Below, in pieces: positions 34,881-44,461 of a stretch of 64,000 nucleotides of DNA. The notes beneath the pieces were generated by a model. It worked only from the letters and a program-made list of their open reading frames with translations. It did no database searches and was not told the origin of the DNA. Position 1 is the first letter of the stretch. The number at the start of each line of letters is the position of its first letter. The stretch lies in assembly GCA_002007465.1 (NCBI GenBank), contig LNAC01000162.1, positions 1,542,137 to 1,606,136 on the forward strand. The letters run 5' to 3'. A program made the translations under genes and the position numbers. Source of the DNA: Ailurus styani (Eukaryota; Chordata; Mammalia; Carnivora; Ailuridae).

Positions 34881-37800
34881 AGAAATACAGCTATTTTAAA
34901 TGTTGTTAAATTCATGTTTGTTATTGATGGTCTCACAGTAGATTTCAAAATGTGTTAAGGATAATCATTTACAGTTCTAGACAACCCCATTATTTCCCAA
35001 ATGAGAGGATTGTCAATATAGTATGATATGATGTAATATGATACAATACAAAATATAACAAATAATTTTAGATCCAGAAGGAACTTTAAAGATTTTGTAG
35101 CATAACACAATTACAGCTCAGCTTAGGAAGCTGTAGATGTGAAAAGTATCTTGTCCAAAATCAAAGGTGTTTTTTTTAAGTGTAGCCAGATAAATTTCCA
35201 AAACTAGAACTTAAATCACTTTTTCTCTCTCAGAATCAGTAAATGATTTGAAAGATTGCTGTTCCATGGGACTCAATATTAACTTTTTCTACTCATTCTG
35301 TTTTCAGTTAAAGCAATCAGCCTGTGTATAAATTGGATACTATAACAAACTGTGTAAGGTCTGGTGAAAGACCTATGCTTATGTTGATAATGTCAGATGT
35401 AGGGTTAAAGAGATATAACAGAGATGCCCACTGGCAGCTCAGATATTTTCATATTATTAAACACAACTATAAAATTATCTTAGGAAAGTAGAATTAATAT
35501 TACCACATGCATTTGAAAAACTAAATTGTTAATAGCTTCCCCAGGGCATTGATTCTTTCATTGACACCTTAAACAATTTTGTCACTGTAAACTATCACAA
35601 TTTATCCTCATAAAAATTAAACCTAGTGCTTTGAAGACCTGTGTTGCTTTAAAATAAAGGATGATTATTTGATTAACATTTAGCAGATGATTGAACTATA
35701 TAAATCAAGTGTAAAAAATAAAACTATGGAGATTGAATTATATAGACCAGCATGCTAGAGCAATCAAATAAACTGGATAAATGCCAACTTTATCCACTTT
35801 GTTCCTTTATCTGGTGTTGTATTCTGTGCTATTATCACATGATAAGTAGAAACAGATTATAACACACTCTAGTTTGAAGAAAAGTAAATATGTGAATGAT
35901 GTACTTGATACTTGATAAAAAGATAGATAGAATATAAATTTTACAATAAAAGTAAATTATTAGAAAACTTTGCTTTAGGCTTTAGGCTTTAGAAGGATTG
36001 CAAATGTTTTAAATGTGGGACACTTCAGAATACATTACAGTATTAGTGTTCAGGCTTTGGATGAAGAACATTCTCTGGGCTATAACTGGGTTGGGAGAGC
36101 AACCTAATGAGCTGGACAGAGAAAAGTCTGACTTAAAAACTCAAGAAGACTCAGGTTGGAACAAAATGAGGGCACCTAAAGAGGAGAGGATCAATTAATG
36201 CATTCAGTCTACCACAAATAGGTATATGAGTAGACAGATGGAAGAACAAGGATTCATACTACCTGTGACTGTATCTATAATTAATGCTTCAGTCGTTATA
36301 GCCACTGTTTGATCAATCATTTTTGTTAGATCAAAGTGTTTTATTCCTATCCAAATAGGGAGAGTAAATTTTTCCATGCAAATCTCCAATATAGATACAT
36401 AAGGCATCATTTTTATTCCAACCAAATGTGTTAAGCTATTTTTTACTTTTTAAATTTGTTGTTGTGAATTTTTAATGAAACAGGCTTTGTTTAAATTTAC
36501 CTAACATTTTTCAGTGCTGGCATTACCCGTCATAATATAAGGGACACAGAACAACAAAAAAAAGTTACATATTTTTTTGTTTGAGCTCTAATAATTCTTA
36601 ATCAGTGAACTATAATCAGTGTGAACAGGTGGACCTTTTGAAACATACATTCTTCAGAGATTTATTAGTTGTCGTGGTTATAGAGACAAAGCACATATAA
36701 ACATGTGCCAAAGTTCTGCAAACAGATAATACACAGTGTTCCATCCTAAATCCTAATATATGTGCTTTCTTCCCTTCCTTCCATCTTTCCTTCTTCATGT
36801 CCCTTCTTCATGTCTTTCTTCTTCTGTGCCTCCTCCTCCCCACTCTTTTTGCTTTCACAAACATCTATTGAGTAAAGTTGAGTAACATCATTCTTTCAAT
36901 AAAATGTTTACAGTCAGTTGGGGTTACAGAAGTATATTAATGTATATACAAAGAATAATGACAGCACAGAAGAGATGCTGGTTATTAACTGAGTCTTGGG
37001 GAGGGCTGAGGAAGGCTGCCAAAACAACTGATATGAGTTGAACATTAAAGGATAGCAAGATGTCACCAGGAGGATGAAGGATAGAAGATTTTAGGTAGAA
37101 GGAACAATTCTTACCAAGTCTTCTCAGGGAGCAGAGTGCTGTCCTTACGCAATTGCCATGTAACCAAAGTGGTCACAGTTGGGTTAAACCTTGTTCATTC
37201 AAGATAGAATATACCTTGGGTATTGTTTTTCTTCTAGCAGGCTTATTGGCTTTCTAGACTGCTCTTCTCAGGAAGTGAAGCTTGAGAAGAAGTAAACAAA
37301 AAAAAGGAGATTGATTATTGTCTGTAGCTAAGTGAGAGTCAATCTAAGGAATGCCATAGTCTAAGAAGAGACTTGGGACAAAAATACACAAAAGTCAGGG
37401 AGAGTTAAATTCCTAGAACTTAGCACCCCAGTAGTCATTGCCCCTCAGTTTCTGAAAAAAATGTAAAAGAAGAAAGAAACTATTAATTGCCAGATTATAG
37501 AAGATATTTTTGTACATGATTTACAATATGTTATGTGAATATAAAATTGGCATAATTTAAGATTGAATTCAGAGATTGAAGATTCAAATCAGAGAGAGAT
37601 TTTGAAGATTTTTTATAAGCCAAGATTGCCTAATCTCCTCCCAGTTTTACTCTGTTCTCAATAAATGTCAAGGATGGGGCATAGGCATAGTGTTGAGGAG
37701 ATTTTAGATAACTCTAAGTAATGGTATATAATAAGACAATATTATATGTATTTCCATGCCCCCAAATTGTCCATTATCCTAACTCGTGTAATTTAATTAT

Positions 37801-37918
37801 CCTCTGAGTACCACTGGGTTGAGAATCTTTTCCCAAAAAGAGTACAAAATGCCTTACTTTTCAGTCAGAAATCTTGCTAGCTTACCCTCTTCTCCATTCA
37901 GATGAAATCATTTGGGGG

Positions 37919-37920
<2 letters not shown>
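34881..37920. other. No gene seen; AT-rich
   Basis: About 35070-35170 resembles an old repeat. Short repeats of 'tatgata' type occur near 35020. A pyrimidine-rich patch with a repeated 'cccttcttcatgt' lies at 36770-36835. Confidence 0.5.
35971..35992. repeat. Heptamer repeat (ctttagg)3
   Basis: 'ctttaggctttaggctttag': three units of a 7-base repeat; too short to be more than a local slip. Confidence 0.8.

Positions 37921-37969
<49 letters not shown>
37921..37969. repeat. (AC)24 perfect microsatellite
   Basis: Forty-nine bases of uninterrupted AC, lying just beyond the presumed left end of the provirus LTR. Confidence 0.98.
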
Positions 37970-37972
<3 letters not shown>

Positions 37973-38003
37973 CCATATCCTCAAAGTTTTCCATTGCAAA
38001 ACA

Positions 38004-38397
38004 TGATATCTTAAAAAAGCTAGCCATTTTACCAGCAAAGAGTTTATTTGGGAATTGCGGAGAACTGCAACTCAGGACAGGCAAACATTATGGCGAACCA
38101 CAGGCAGTCAGGAGAACCAGAGAAGAAGAGCTTGCTTTTATAGGCAAAAGGAGGAACTTAGGAAGGAACTGTAAAAGCTTCTCATTGGCAAAGTTTGGTG
38201 GTTTCTCATTGACTGGGCTGTTGCTGGGCAAAAAGAAATTCTTCCTCCCTGTTGGGGAATGAAAATTCCCCAAAGAAATTCTTCTTTCTTCCTGTTGGGG
38301 AATGAAAGGTGTGCTGCTTACAGTGGGTGGTAGTGTGTGAGCCCCCTTCAGGACTTCCTGACTCTATTTTAAATGAGGTTTCCTTTATTTATTTTCA
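38004..38397 (-). repeat. ERV1 3' LTR (minus strand), left boundary approximate
   Basis: On the minus strand the element begins TG at 38397, directly after a polypurine tract. It carries a TATAAAA box at 38143-38137 and AATAAA at 38048-38043, about 95 bases apart, as expected for U3-R spacing in gammaretrovirus-like LTRs. U3 contains a near-duplicate of about 36 bases (38232-38267 and 38272-38307) with the GGGGAAT/ATTCCCC inverted repeat in the first copy. The end at 38004 is a guess, because no sister LTR is available for comparison and a CA microsatellite lies just beyond. Confidence 0.75.
38232..38307. repeat. Tandem near-duplicate in LTR U3
   Basis: 'aaagaaattcttcctccctg' and the following 'ttggggaatgaaa' recur 40 bases on with small changes. 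Such U3 repeats often carry enhancer sites. Confidence 0.8.
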
Positions 38398-38412
38398 CGT
38401 TTCCCCTTTTTG
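38398..38412 (-). other. Retroviral polypurine tract
   Basis: On the minus strand this reads 'tcaaaaaggggaaac', an A/G run immediately before the TG that opens the LTR. That is the position where plus-strand DNA synthesis is primed in retroviruses. It fixes the LTR start at about 38397. Confidence 0.7.
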
Positions 38413-38836
38413 ATCAATATCTTTCTTTGAAAATGTCATTGATCAAGAATCAGGTTTTTGTTTGGTTGGTTTTTTGTTTTGTTTGTTTTTGTTTTTTTGT
38501 ACTCAGTGGTTTCATCCACCTATGTGGTTTCAACCCTCAGTGCCAGGAAGGACCCTTCCTGGTTGTCATGTCCCACACTGGAGGGAAAGTACACAGGCTG
38601 GAAACAATTGAGGCTATGTGTGAGTAACAAGAAAGGGTAGGAGGGAGAACTCTCAGGGGTTTCCTATCTGAGATCTAGCTCTTAAGCATTGGAAATCATC
38701 TTGAAACACAGAGCTAATGTCACCCTGTTGGCACATTGTTTCTATAGAATTTGACAGGTAACAGATATGGAGCCCAAAAACGATTCTACAGAATAAAATG
38801 AGGAGTATACATTCTGCAAACCTAAAGGGGTCTTTC

Positions 38837-39067
38837 CTAAAAAGCTTGCAAAGAAGATTTTGCTTGTTTATGATTCTCTTGAGTGCAGAGGAACAGATCG
38901 AAGATCAAGGCATCTCTGACATTATGGGCAGTTGAGATTTTTCTTATAACATATGTAAATGTCAAAAAGTTTCCCCCCTTTTGCAATAGATTGAGCCAAG
39001 AAAAAGAAGGGAGAATTAAAATAAGAAGCAAGAGTGAGAAGAAGGTATATAAGCCTGATCGAGTCAT
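38837..39067 (-). pseudogene. ERV env remnant (signal peptide and start of surface subunit)
   Basis: A 76-codon minus-strand frame starts at a Met, followed by a strongly hydrophobic Leu-rich run (about residues 8-25) typical of an env signal peptide, then a polar region with few cysteines. It lies just downstream of integrase, the normal place for env. Only about 430 bases separate its end from the polypurine tract, so nearly all of the surface and transmembrane subunits are missing, including any fusion peptide or transmembrane anchor. The call rests on position and the signal peptide; the frame could also be a chance hydrophobic ORF. Confidence 0.55.
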
Positions 39068-39299
39068 CTTTGGAAAGCCGAAGCTGTTGTTTGCTTCAGT
39101 TCATGGAAATTTTTATTTTCAGGTTACCAGTTGGTATGTGGATTCAGTCAGGGTTTGATGCTTTCTTTAGAAGTGACATATGGATCCAAGAGTCGATTCC
39201 TTGGATTTTGGTGGCCAAGGGTTGATTCCTTTGTAACAAGGTTGAAGAGAGTCTTTCTGGAGGTATCTTTTCCATAGACACAATCTCTAGATGAGGGAG

Positions 39300-40080
39300 T
39301 AATATTTAAGAGCTTCATCTTTCGGAATTATGCTGAGGAAAGATCGTTCTACTAAAGCATGGCCATTCTCAACAGAAGCAAGCAAGATTTTGTAATGTTG
39401 AAGCATATCCTCTTTTGTCAGCTGTGGATGAAAAGAAGCAGGAGCCATATGCACTGGGCCTCTTGTGATAATCTCAAAGGTTGAGAGTTTTTGGGTTCCA
39501 AAAGAGGTACACTAGAAGGACTAATGGCAGTGCCTTTGGCCAGGGTATTTGAGCACCTCTACAAATTTTGAATGGCACCATTTGTGTGTTCACCTAAGGA
39601 TTGAGAGTAGTAGGCACAGCGAAAGTGTTATAAAACTGGCCCCACAGCAGTCCTGACTTGTTGAAGCTTTGACTGGTGAGATGAGTTCCCTGGTCACTGT
39701 GAAGTTCGAGGAAGTGAGGTCCCCAGTAAGGGATGAAATTTTAAAACATACAGATCATTAAGAAGACATATTTGTATAAATGAGACAGAGAAAACTGTAT
39801 AAAGCCCATTTCCAAAACTTGAATGGTCCATTGGTCAATTTAAAGTGTCCAGGAGCAGTGCAAATAGGTTTTTCTGAATTGTACTTCAGGCAGGTAGGGC
39901 AAGCAAAGTAGGCACTGTGTGCCTTGTTAATACTTCCCACAAATACTGATTCATGAAGGTTATCATCTTATTAGTAGACCAATGATTTAATGTATGCACA
40001 GTAGTCAGTAATGGAACTTTAGAATCTCTGGCAGGACTCGAATTATTATTTTGCCCAACCCAGAGTTTTCTTGTTTTAAT
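39300..40080 (-). pseudogene. ERV pol remnant: integrase
   Basis: The zinc-binding elements of integrase are visible in two frames: H-x3-H (HTLNH, 39982-39996) and, in a different frame further downstream, C-x2-C (CPTC followed by LKYN). A frameshift therefore lies between them. After the Cys pair come the Gly- and Pro-containing linker and a Trp-containing segment, in the order expected for gammaretroviral integrase. Downstream the frame is broken by stops. Integrase joins viral DNA to host DNA; this copy cannot encode a working one. The left boundary is approximate. Confidence 0.7.
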
Positions 40081-40082
40081 TG

Positions 40083-40840
40083 AACCAAGAGCTACTAAAT
40101 TTCCAATATTGTTTTTCCTTTTCTAGGGCCAAGCATCCCTGTGGAACATGACAGAGGTTTGGTTGTTGGTTCCTTTGAGAGCAGTGTTCTTTGTGGAAAT
40201 ATAAGTGAGGTGCTTTCCTTTAGCCACCAAGGAATCAAGTTTGGAAAGCCCAGTGGCCTTAATAATGATTAAAGCAATGATAATGACATCAAACAATTGC
40301 TGGACATAAAGGCCATTTTTAATTTTGTCCCCACTGAAAGTGAGGAAGCCTTACTTTTTCCATAGCATTCCTACTCCTTACTGTCAGTCATACTTACTGT
40401 CAGTAGAGATATTTGCAGTTTTGCCTTTGGCTAAAATGCAAGTCCAACCAAGATTGTACAACGAGTACAAGGAGCCCTCTTGGGCTAAGGTAGGTGAGGG
40501 CAAAGGTGCTGCCTCAACAAATTCATAAGGAATTGCAATAGAATACTCAGTGTAATATTTACCATTTTCACCTTTTAAATAAGAACCATTGGTAAACCAT
40601 GATAAACATTATCAGGAGATACTCTGTCTGAGTCATACACAGTCATCAGGAGTACTGTCCATAGAGAAGGGAAAAAGGGTGGCAGGGTTAAGATTATTAG
40701 AGTGAGAAAGAGTTGTGTGAGGAACAGTTGCCAAAAGGTGTTGAGTATGAGAATTCAGAAGAGCTTCTATGGCACGAGGTACAGGCTTCCAGTTGTGGAA
40801 TGAGTAAGTCACTGGAATAAAAGGCACAGCATATGGAACA
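40083..40840 (-). pseudogene. ERV pol remnant: RT connection and RNase H
   Basis: The minus-strand frame at 40827-40633 ends in a 'NPATL' motif followed by an acidic stretch, the signature of the boundary between reverse transcriptase and RNase H in gammaretrovirus-like pol. Further downstream the RNase H 'TDSKY' motif and the segment leading into 'LDSLVAKG' can be read with interrupting stops. RNase H degrades the RNA strand of RNA/DNA hybrids during reverse transcription. The domain is separated from the RT palm by an L1 tail at 40841-40985. Confidence 0.7.
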
Positions 40841-40985
40841 TTGTCAATGATATTGTAATATAGTGACAGATGGTAGCATTGTGGTGAGCATTACATAAGG
40901 TATAAACCTGTAGAATCACTGTTGTACACCTGAAACTAATGTAGCACTGTGTGTCAACTATATATCAATTTCAATTTCAAAAAAA
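40841..40985 (+). mobile_element. Carnivore L1 3' tail inserted in ERV pol
   Basis: The sequence 'gtggtgagcattacataagg' through 'gttgtacacctgaaactaat' is the sense 3' end of a carnivore L1, ending in an A-rich tail. It separates the RT and RNase H remnants of the minus-strand provirus, so it is younger than the provirus. Confidence 0.75.
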
Positions 40986-41358
40986 TTATCAGAGAGGGGC
41001 ACTACTCGGGAATTCTAAGCCTCTAGGCATGTACCATTTCTTAACCGGGTGGTGGGTATGTGGATATTTATTATCATTGTCAAATTGTGTGTATGTGTGT
41101 TCACATTTCTTTGGAATATATTCCAGAATAGAATTTTTCAATTAAAACAACAACAAAAACAAATATGGCTAGAGGAGATTCCATAGCTATCTTTTTAGTG
41201 GTCTTAATTAAAAGGGCATTAACAGGAGTGGCTCTGAAGGGGTATATCCCTGTGCCACAAGGTCTGGCTGTTGGTTTGGGATTGATGGTGGTCCCCATGT
41301 TTTTGTGTGGGTACCCCAAGGGGATTCTCTTCCTTTTCAAATGCAGAGAGAGAAAAGA

Positions 41359-41520
41359 GGGGGTGACTGGGTGGCTTGGTTGGTTAGGTGCCTGCCTTCG
41401 GCTCCAGTCATGATCCCAGGCCCTGTGCTCATCAGGAAGCCTGCTTCTCCCTCTCTCTCTGCCCCTGCTCAAGCTCTCTTTCTCTGTCAAATAAATAAAT
41501 GAAATCTTAAAAAAAAAAAA
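41359..41520 (+). mobile_element. CAN-SINE, internally shortened, inside ERV pol
   Basis: Head 'gggggtgactgggtggcttgg' and tail 'caaataaataaatgaaatctt' are present. About 40 bases are missing after the tRNA-like part compared with the other copies. It splits the reverse-transcriptase remnant, so it is younger than the provirus. Confidence 0.92.
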
Positions 41521-42110
41521 GATGGAAAGGGAGGTTGATCCAAGGGCAGGGGGATTTATCAAGCTTTCCTTTAGGGCTTTAAAGGCTAAGTCATGTTGAT
41601 CTTCTGAAATACTAGGGTCATGTTTTTTTGTTTTTTTGTGTGGTTTTTTTTCCCTTAATTTTGGGTTTGGAGAAGTTCAGGAAGCCATGATCTAAATGTA
41701 GCCCTCGTTCTGAGATTAGGTGCCCCAGTAATGGAGCCTGAGCTTTAACAAACTGCTATTTCTCCTTGGAGACTTTGCATCTCTTTAAAGTTAAAAGTTT
41801 TAACAGGTGGATGCTGTCTTTCTGCAAAGAGGCCTAAGCCTCCAAATCAATTTTTAAAGTTGGGAGGAAATAGGAAGGACTTTTTTCTTTCCCAAATAAA
41901 AGCAGAGATATTGGCTGGCCTTATCCAAAGGGATGCTAGAGAAGGCAGTACATAAATTATTGATAGTGAAAATTTTGCTTTCAGTGGGGATGGAAGCTAA
42001 GGAAGTATGGGAATTTGGAACAGCAGGGTGATGAGAGATACTGATGCAGGGATAATGAGGCCCCATACCTTATAACTTTCTATTGGGGATTTGATGCTTT
42101 ACAGCTGACC
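41521..42110 (-). pseudogene. ERV pol remnant: reverse transcriptase
   Basis: The 70-codon frame at 42066-41854 contains the Pro-Asn and 'LASIP' segment, then a 'FTINNLCTAFSSIPLDK'-like block corresponding to RT motif A. The first catalytic Asp position appears changed (N-N-L where D-L is usual). About 41730-41700 a 'GHLISE' motif marks the later palm/thumb region. A T-rich low-complexity block (41622-41656) interrupts the domain and stops are present. A SINE (41359-41520) sits on its far side. The enzyme would copy viral RNA into DNA; this copy is dead. Confidence 0.75.
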
Positions 42111-42375
42111 CAACAGCGACAAGTAGTATCCTCAAAATTAACTTTAGTGTTGTCAGAGATGGAACAAGTAAAAGATATTGAAGGATCATTTACTTCCCCT
42201 GGTTGACAGTTTTGGTTTTCACTATGAAATTCTAGAATTATCTTCCCTTTCAGGAGAAGGAAATTCTGCCATGATATTCACCTAAGAAATTGCAGCCCAA
42301 TAAATGAACAGGGGTGGGGGAACTAAGGAGAACCATTTTAGTACTCCAAGAAACTGTTTAACAACAGTGTGGTCA

Positions 42376-42570
42376 GGGGGCCTGGGTGGCTCAGTCGGTT
42401 AAGTGGCTGCCTTTGGGTCAGTCAGGTCATGATCCCAGGGTCTTGGGATCCAGTCCCACGTCGGGCTCCCTGCTCAGGGGGAGCCTGCTTCCTCCTCTCT
42501 CTCTGCCTGCCTCTCTGCCTACTTGTGATCTCTCTCTCTCTGTCAAATAAATAAATAAAAATTTTTTTTT
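42376..42570 (+). mobile_element. CAN-SINE inside ERV, between gag and pol remnants
   Basis: 'gggggcctgggtggctcag' head, CT-rich block, '(aaat)n aaaa' tail ending in a T-run. It has a short extra 'gtca' repeat near the B box ('gggtcagtcaggtcatgatc'). The target duplication is at best partial ('tgtggt'). Confidence 0.93.
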
Positions 42571-43132
42571 AAATGTGGTTGAATGCCAAGACTATAGCTC
42601 CAGTATGGCAAAGATTTACTTCCAATCTGGAGAGTTATTTCTCTAAACCAGTTAAGAAGAAGGACTGGGGAAAGCCCCTGTAATTTGTCAGAATCCTGTA
42701 ATTGGTCCAGTGTCCTGGCTCTTACAGTAATGACAAGGACCAGGAGGGGTTTGATTTTGTTTAGGGGACTCCTTTTATGAAACAGAAAATTAAGGATTTT
42801 AATGTTCTTCCTTATAGTTGAATCATCTAGAGGGCAGGCCAACTGATTTGCTAAATTAACTAAATCTGGTATGGATATAGTTTCCCATTCCACCCTGGCC
42901 TTTTAACTAGAAGGGAGAGATTCCAGTTCAGCCCGTTAATGAACATAGAGTTGAAGGGTACCCAAGTAGCTTCAACCTCCTTTTTAGGAATGTCAGAATT
43001 TTTCTTAAAAATAATTTGGAACTGACCATCATAATCAGGTATGGACTCATTGGGCTTCTGAGTATTAAGCCTGAATCTTATTCCAGTCAACAGGTTTTGG
43101 GAAAGCCCTAGGGATTGGCCAGGTAAAGTCAT
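42571..43132 (-). pseudogene. ERV gag remnant: capsid C-terminus toward nucleocapsid
   Basis: Two overlapping minus-strand frames (43132-42860 and 42893-42543) together cover a capsid-like region. It has a tyrosine-containing region, a 'FINGLNW.LSLLVKR' segment resembling the capsid major-homology/C-terminal part of class I ERVs, then 'EWET' and 'DLVNLANQ' blocks seen in HERV-I-like gag. A frame change lies between 42893 and 42860. The second frame runs into the poly(A) tail of the SINE at 42376-42570 and is fused there with SINE-derived residues. No intact CCHC zinc knuckle was seen. Confidence 0.75.
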
Positions 43133-44000
43133 TTAGAGATTGCTGAGCCTGATCATATAACAAGGCAGGGTGTTTGTGACCTATTTATAGTTCTAGAGAT
43201 TTTTCGAGATCACCCCAGGTGGTTGTTTTTATCTGGTGATGGGCGTGGATTTGGGCTTGGCCTTCGCCAACAAGCACATGAACTAGCTGGTATAAATCTG
43301 AGAACTCTGGTTAGTAAGTGTGGATGACTCTCTTAAACTTTACAGCGAGGTGGCCAGAATTCTCAGTTACTCCAGGAGATCTTTGACTAAATTAAATGCA
43401 GGGTGTGGTAGGGGAAGAAGATGTTAGTGATGGGGGTGACGGGGCTGAAGGGGGCTCTGATGGCTTTTTATCTTTTTTTTTTTTCTGTTTGCCTCAGTAA
43501 CTTAGAAGTGGTATTTTGTAAAGAGGTGATTTTAGAGAACTGAATATGCTTGGAAGCTTCATGATAACAATTGAAATAGGTTTCTGTTGTGCATTTTGTT
43601 TTATTTTAGAGCTGCAGTCTTCTAATTTGGTTCTAAGAAAAGCAAGTCTGAGAAGATTGAAAGGTCCCTGTAATGGCCACTGGAATTCTAAATTATTTTT
43701 GGCTAAGTTGGTTCAATTAGTTAGAAGTGTGTATGAGGGAAGAACCTTTTTTTTTTTAAGATTTATTTGAGAGCGAGAGAGCATGAGCAGGAGGGAAGGG
43801 CAGAGGGAGAAGCAGACTCCCCGCTGAGTAGGGAGCCCGCTGAGGGGCTCTGTCCCAGGACCCTAAGATCGTGACCTGAGCCTAAAGCAGACACTTAACC
43901 AACTGAGCCACTCAAGTGCCCCTAAAAACCTTTGTTTGTAAACATAAAACCAGTAGGGGTCCCAGAAGGAGGATGAGAATCTAGCAGATTGGGATCCCAT
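43133..44000 (-). pseudogene. ERV gag remnant: matrix and N-terminal region
   Basis: An ATG at 44000 (minus) opens MGSQSAR, with Gly at position 2 and Ser at position 6, the usual pattern for N-myristoylation of retroviral matrix. About 75 bases later the frame is cut by an antisense SINE (43747-43921). Beyond it, a matrix-like block with 'WPLQG' and 'LRT' motifs is readable. The remaining stretch toward 43133 includes a purine/pyrimidine-biased part that may be the proline-rich linker. Matrix would direct Gag to the plasma membrane. The gene is interrupted and has stops. Confidence 0.65.
43747..43921 (-). mobile_element. CAN-SINE, antisense to plus and co-oriented with ERV, in gag matrix
   Basis: Poly(T), 'aagatttatttgagagcgag', reversed head ending 'gccactcaagtgcccc'. 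Somewhat diverged. It cuts the gag matrix region; flanks 'gaacctt' and 'aaaacctt' may be worn target duplications. Confidence 0.92.
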
Positions 44001-44078
44001 TATGCAAGCCAGATGTTAAAAACAAAACAAAAAAATGAGTACCCGAGGGACAAAGCTTTTAAACAGAAAGGATGAGGC

Positions 44079-44269
44079 CTTTAAATTCCTACTAAAGTTG
44101 GAGAGCTCAGCCAAAAGGAGGGAGCCTAATTCTAAGAGGAGACTTATGAATGGAAGGTGAAAACCAAGGGGAAGTGGAGAGCATAAAGGGCTCAATTGGG
44201 AGCCTCCTGTTCTAGAGATCCTTAGTTCCTTAGGGGTTTATCGCCATCAGTTCCCAATTCTGACCACCA
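44079..44269. repeat. Direct repeat copy 1 beside an N
   Basis: 191 bases starting 'ctttaaattcctac' and ending 'tctgaccacca', repeated at 44271-44461 after a single N. The only difference I see is C at 44207 versus T at 44399. It falls in the provirus gag leader. Confidence 0.95.
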
Positions 44270-44270
44270 N
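44270..44270. other. Unresolved base (N) at a repeat junction
   Basis: One N separates the two copies of the 191-base direct repeat exactly. A placeholder at the precise junction suggests a contig join where overlapping ends were not merged. Confidence 0.9.
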
Positions 44271-44461
44271 CTTTAAATTCCTACTAAAGTTGGAGAGCTC
44301 AGCCAAAAGGAGGGAGCCTAATTCTAAGAGGAGACTTATGAATGGAAGGTGAAAACCAAGGGGAAGTGGAGAGCATAAAGGGCTCAATTGGGAGCCTCTT
44401 GTTCTAGAGATCCTTAGTTCCTTAGGGGTTTATCGCCATCAGTTCCCAATTCTGACCACCA
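44271..44461. repeat. Direct repeat copy 2 beside an N
   Basis: Second copy of the 191-base segment, offset 192 bases from copy 1, with one visible mismatch (T at 44399). It continues without a break into 'tgtaatgtggcc'. Confidence 0.95.
44444..44461 (-). other. Candidate primer-binding site, tRNA-Ile-like
   Basis: On the minus strand 'tggtggtcagaattggga' follows 'ttaca', a typical LTR end. By eye it matches 13 of 18 bases of an isoleucine-tRNA 3' end as used by HERV-I-like elements. It lies upstream of the gag ATG with a leader of about 270 bases once the duplicated 192 bases are discounted. A second copy of its start lies next to the N at 44270 because of the duplication. Confidence 0.4.

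Noticed and set aside
35971..35992. Heptamer repeat as interstitial telomere-like sequence
   Set aside because: Units are 7 bases, not TTAGGG, and only three are present.
37912..38262. 116-codon plus-strand ORF
   Set aside because: Begins in the AC microsatellite (Thr-His run) and continues antisense through the LTR.
41101..41562. 153-codon minus-strand ORF
   Set aside because: A hybrid of provirus pol remnant and antisense SINE, not a gene.
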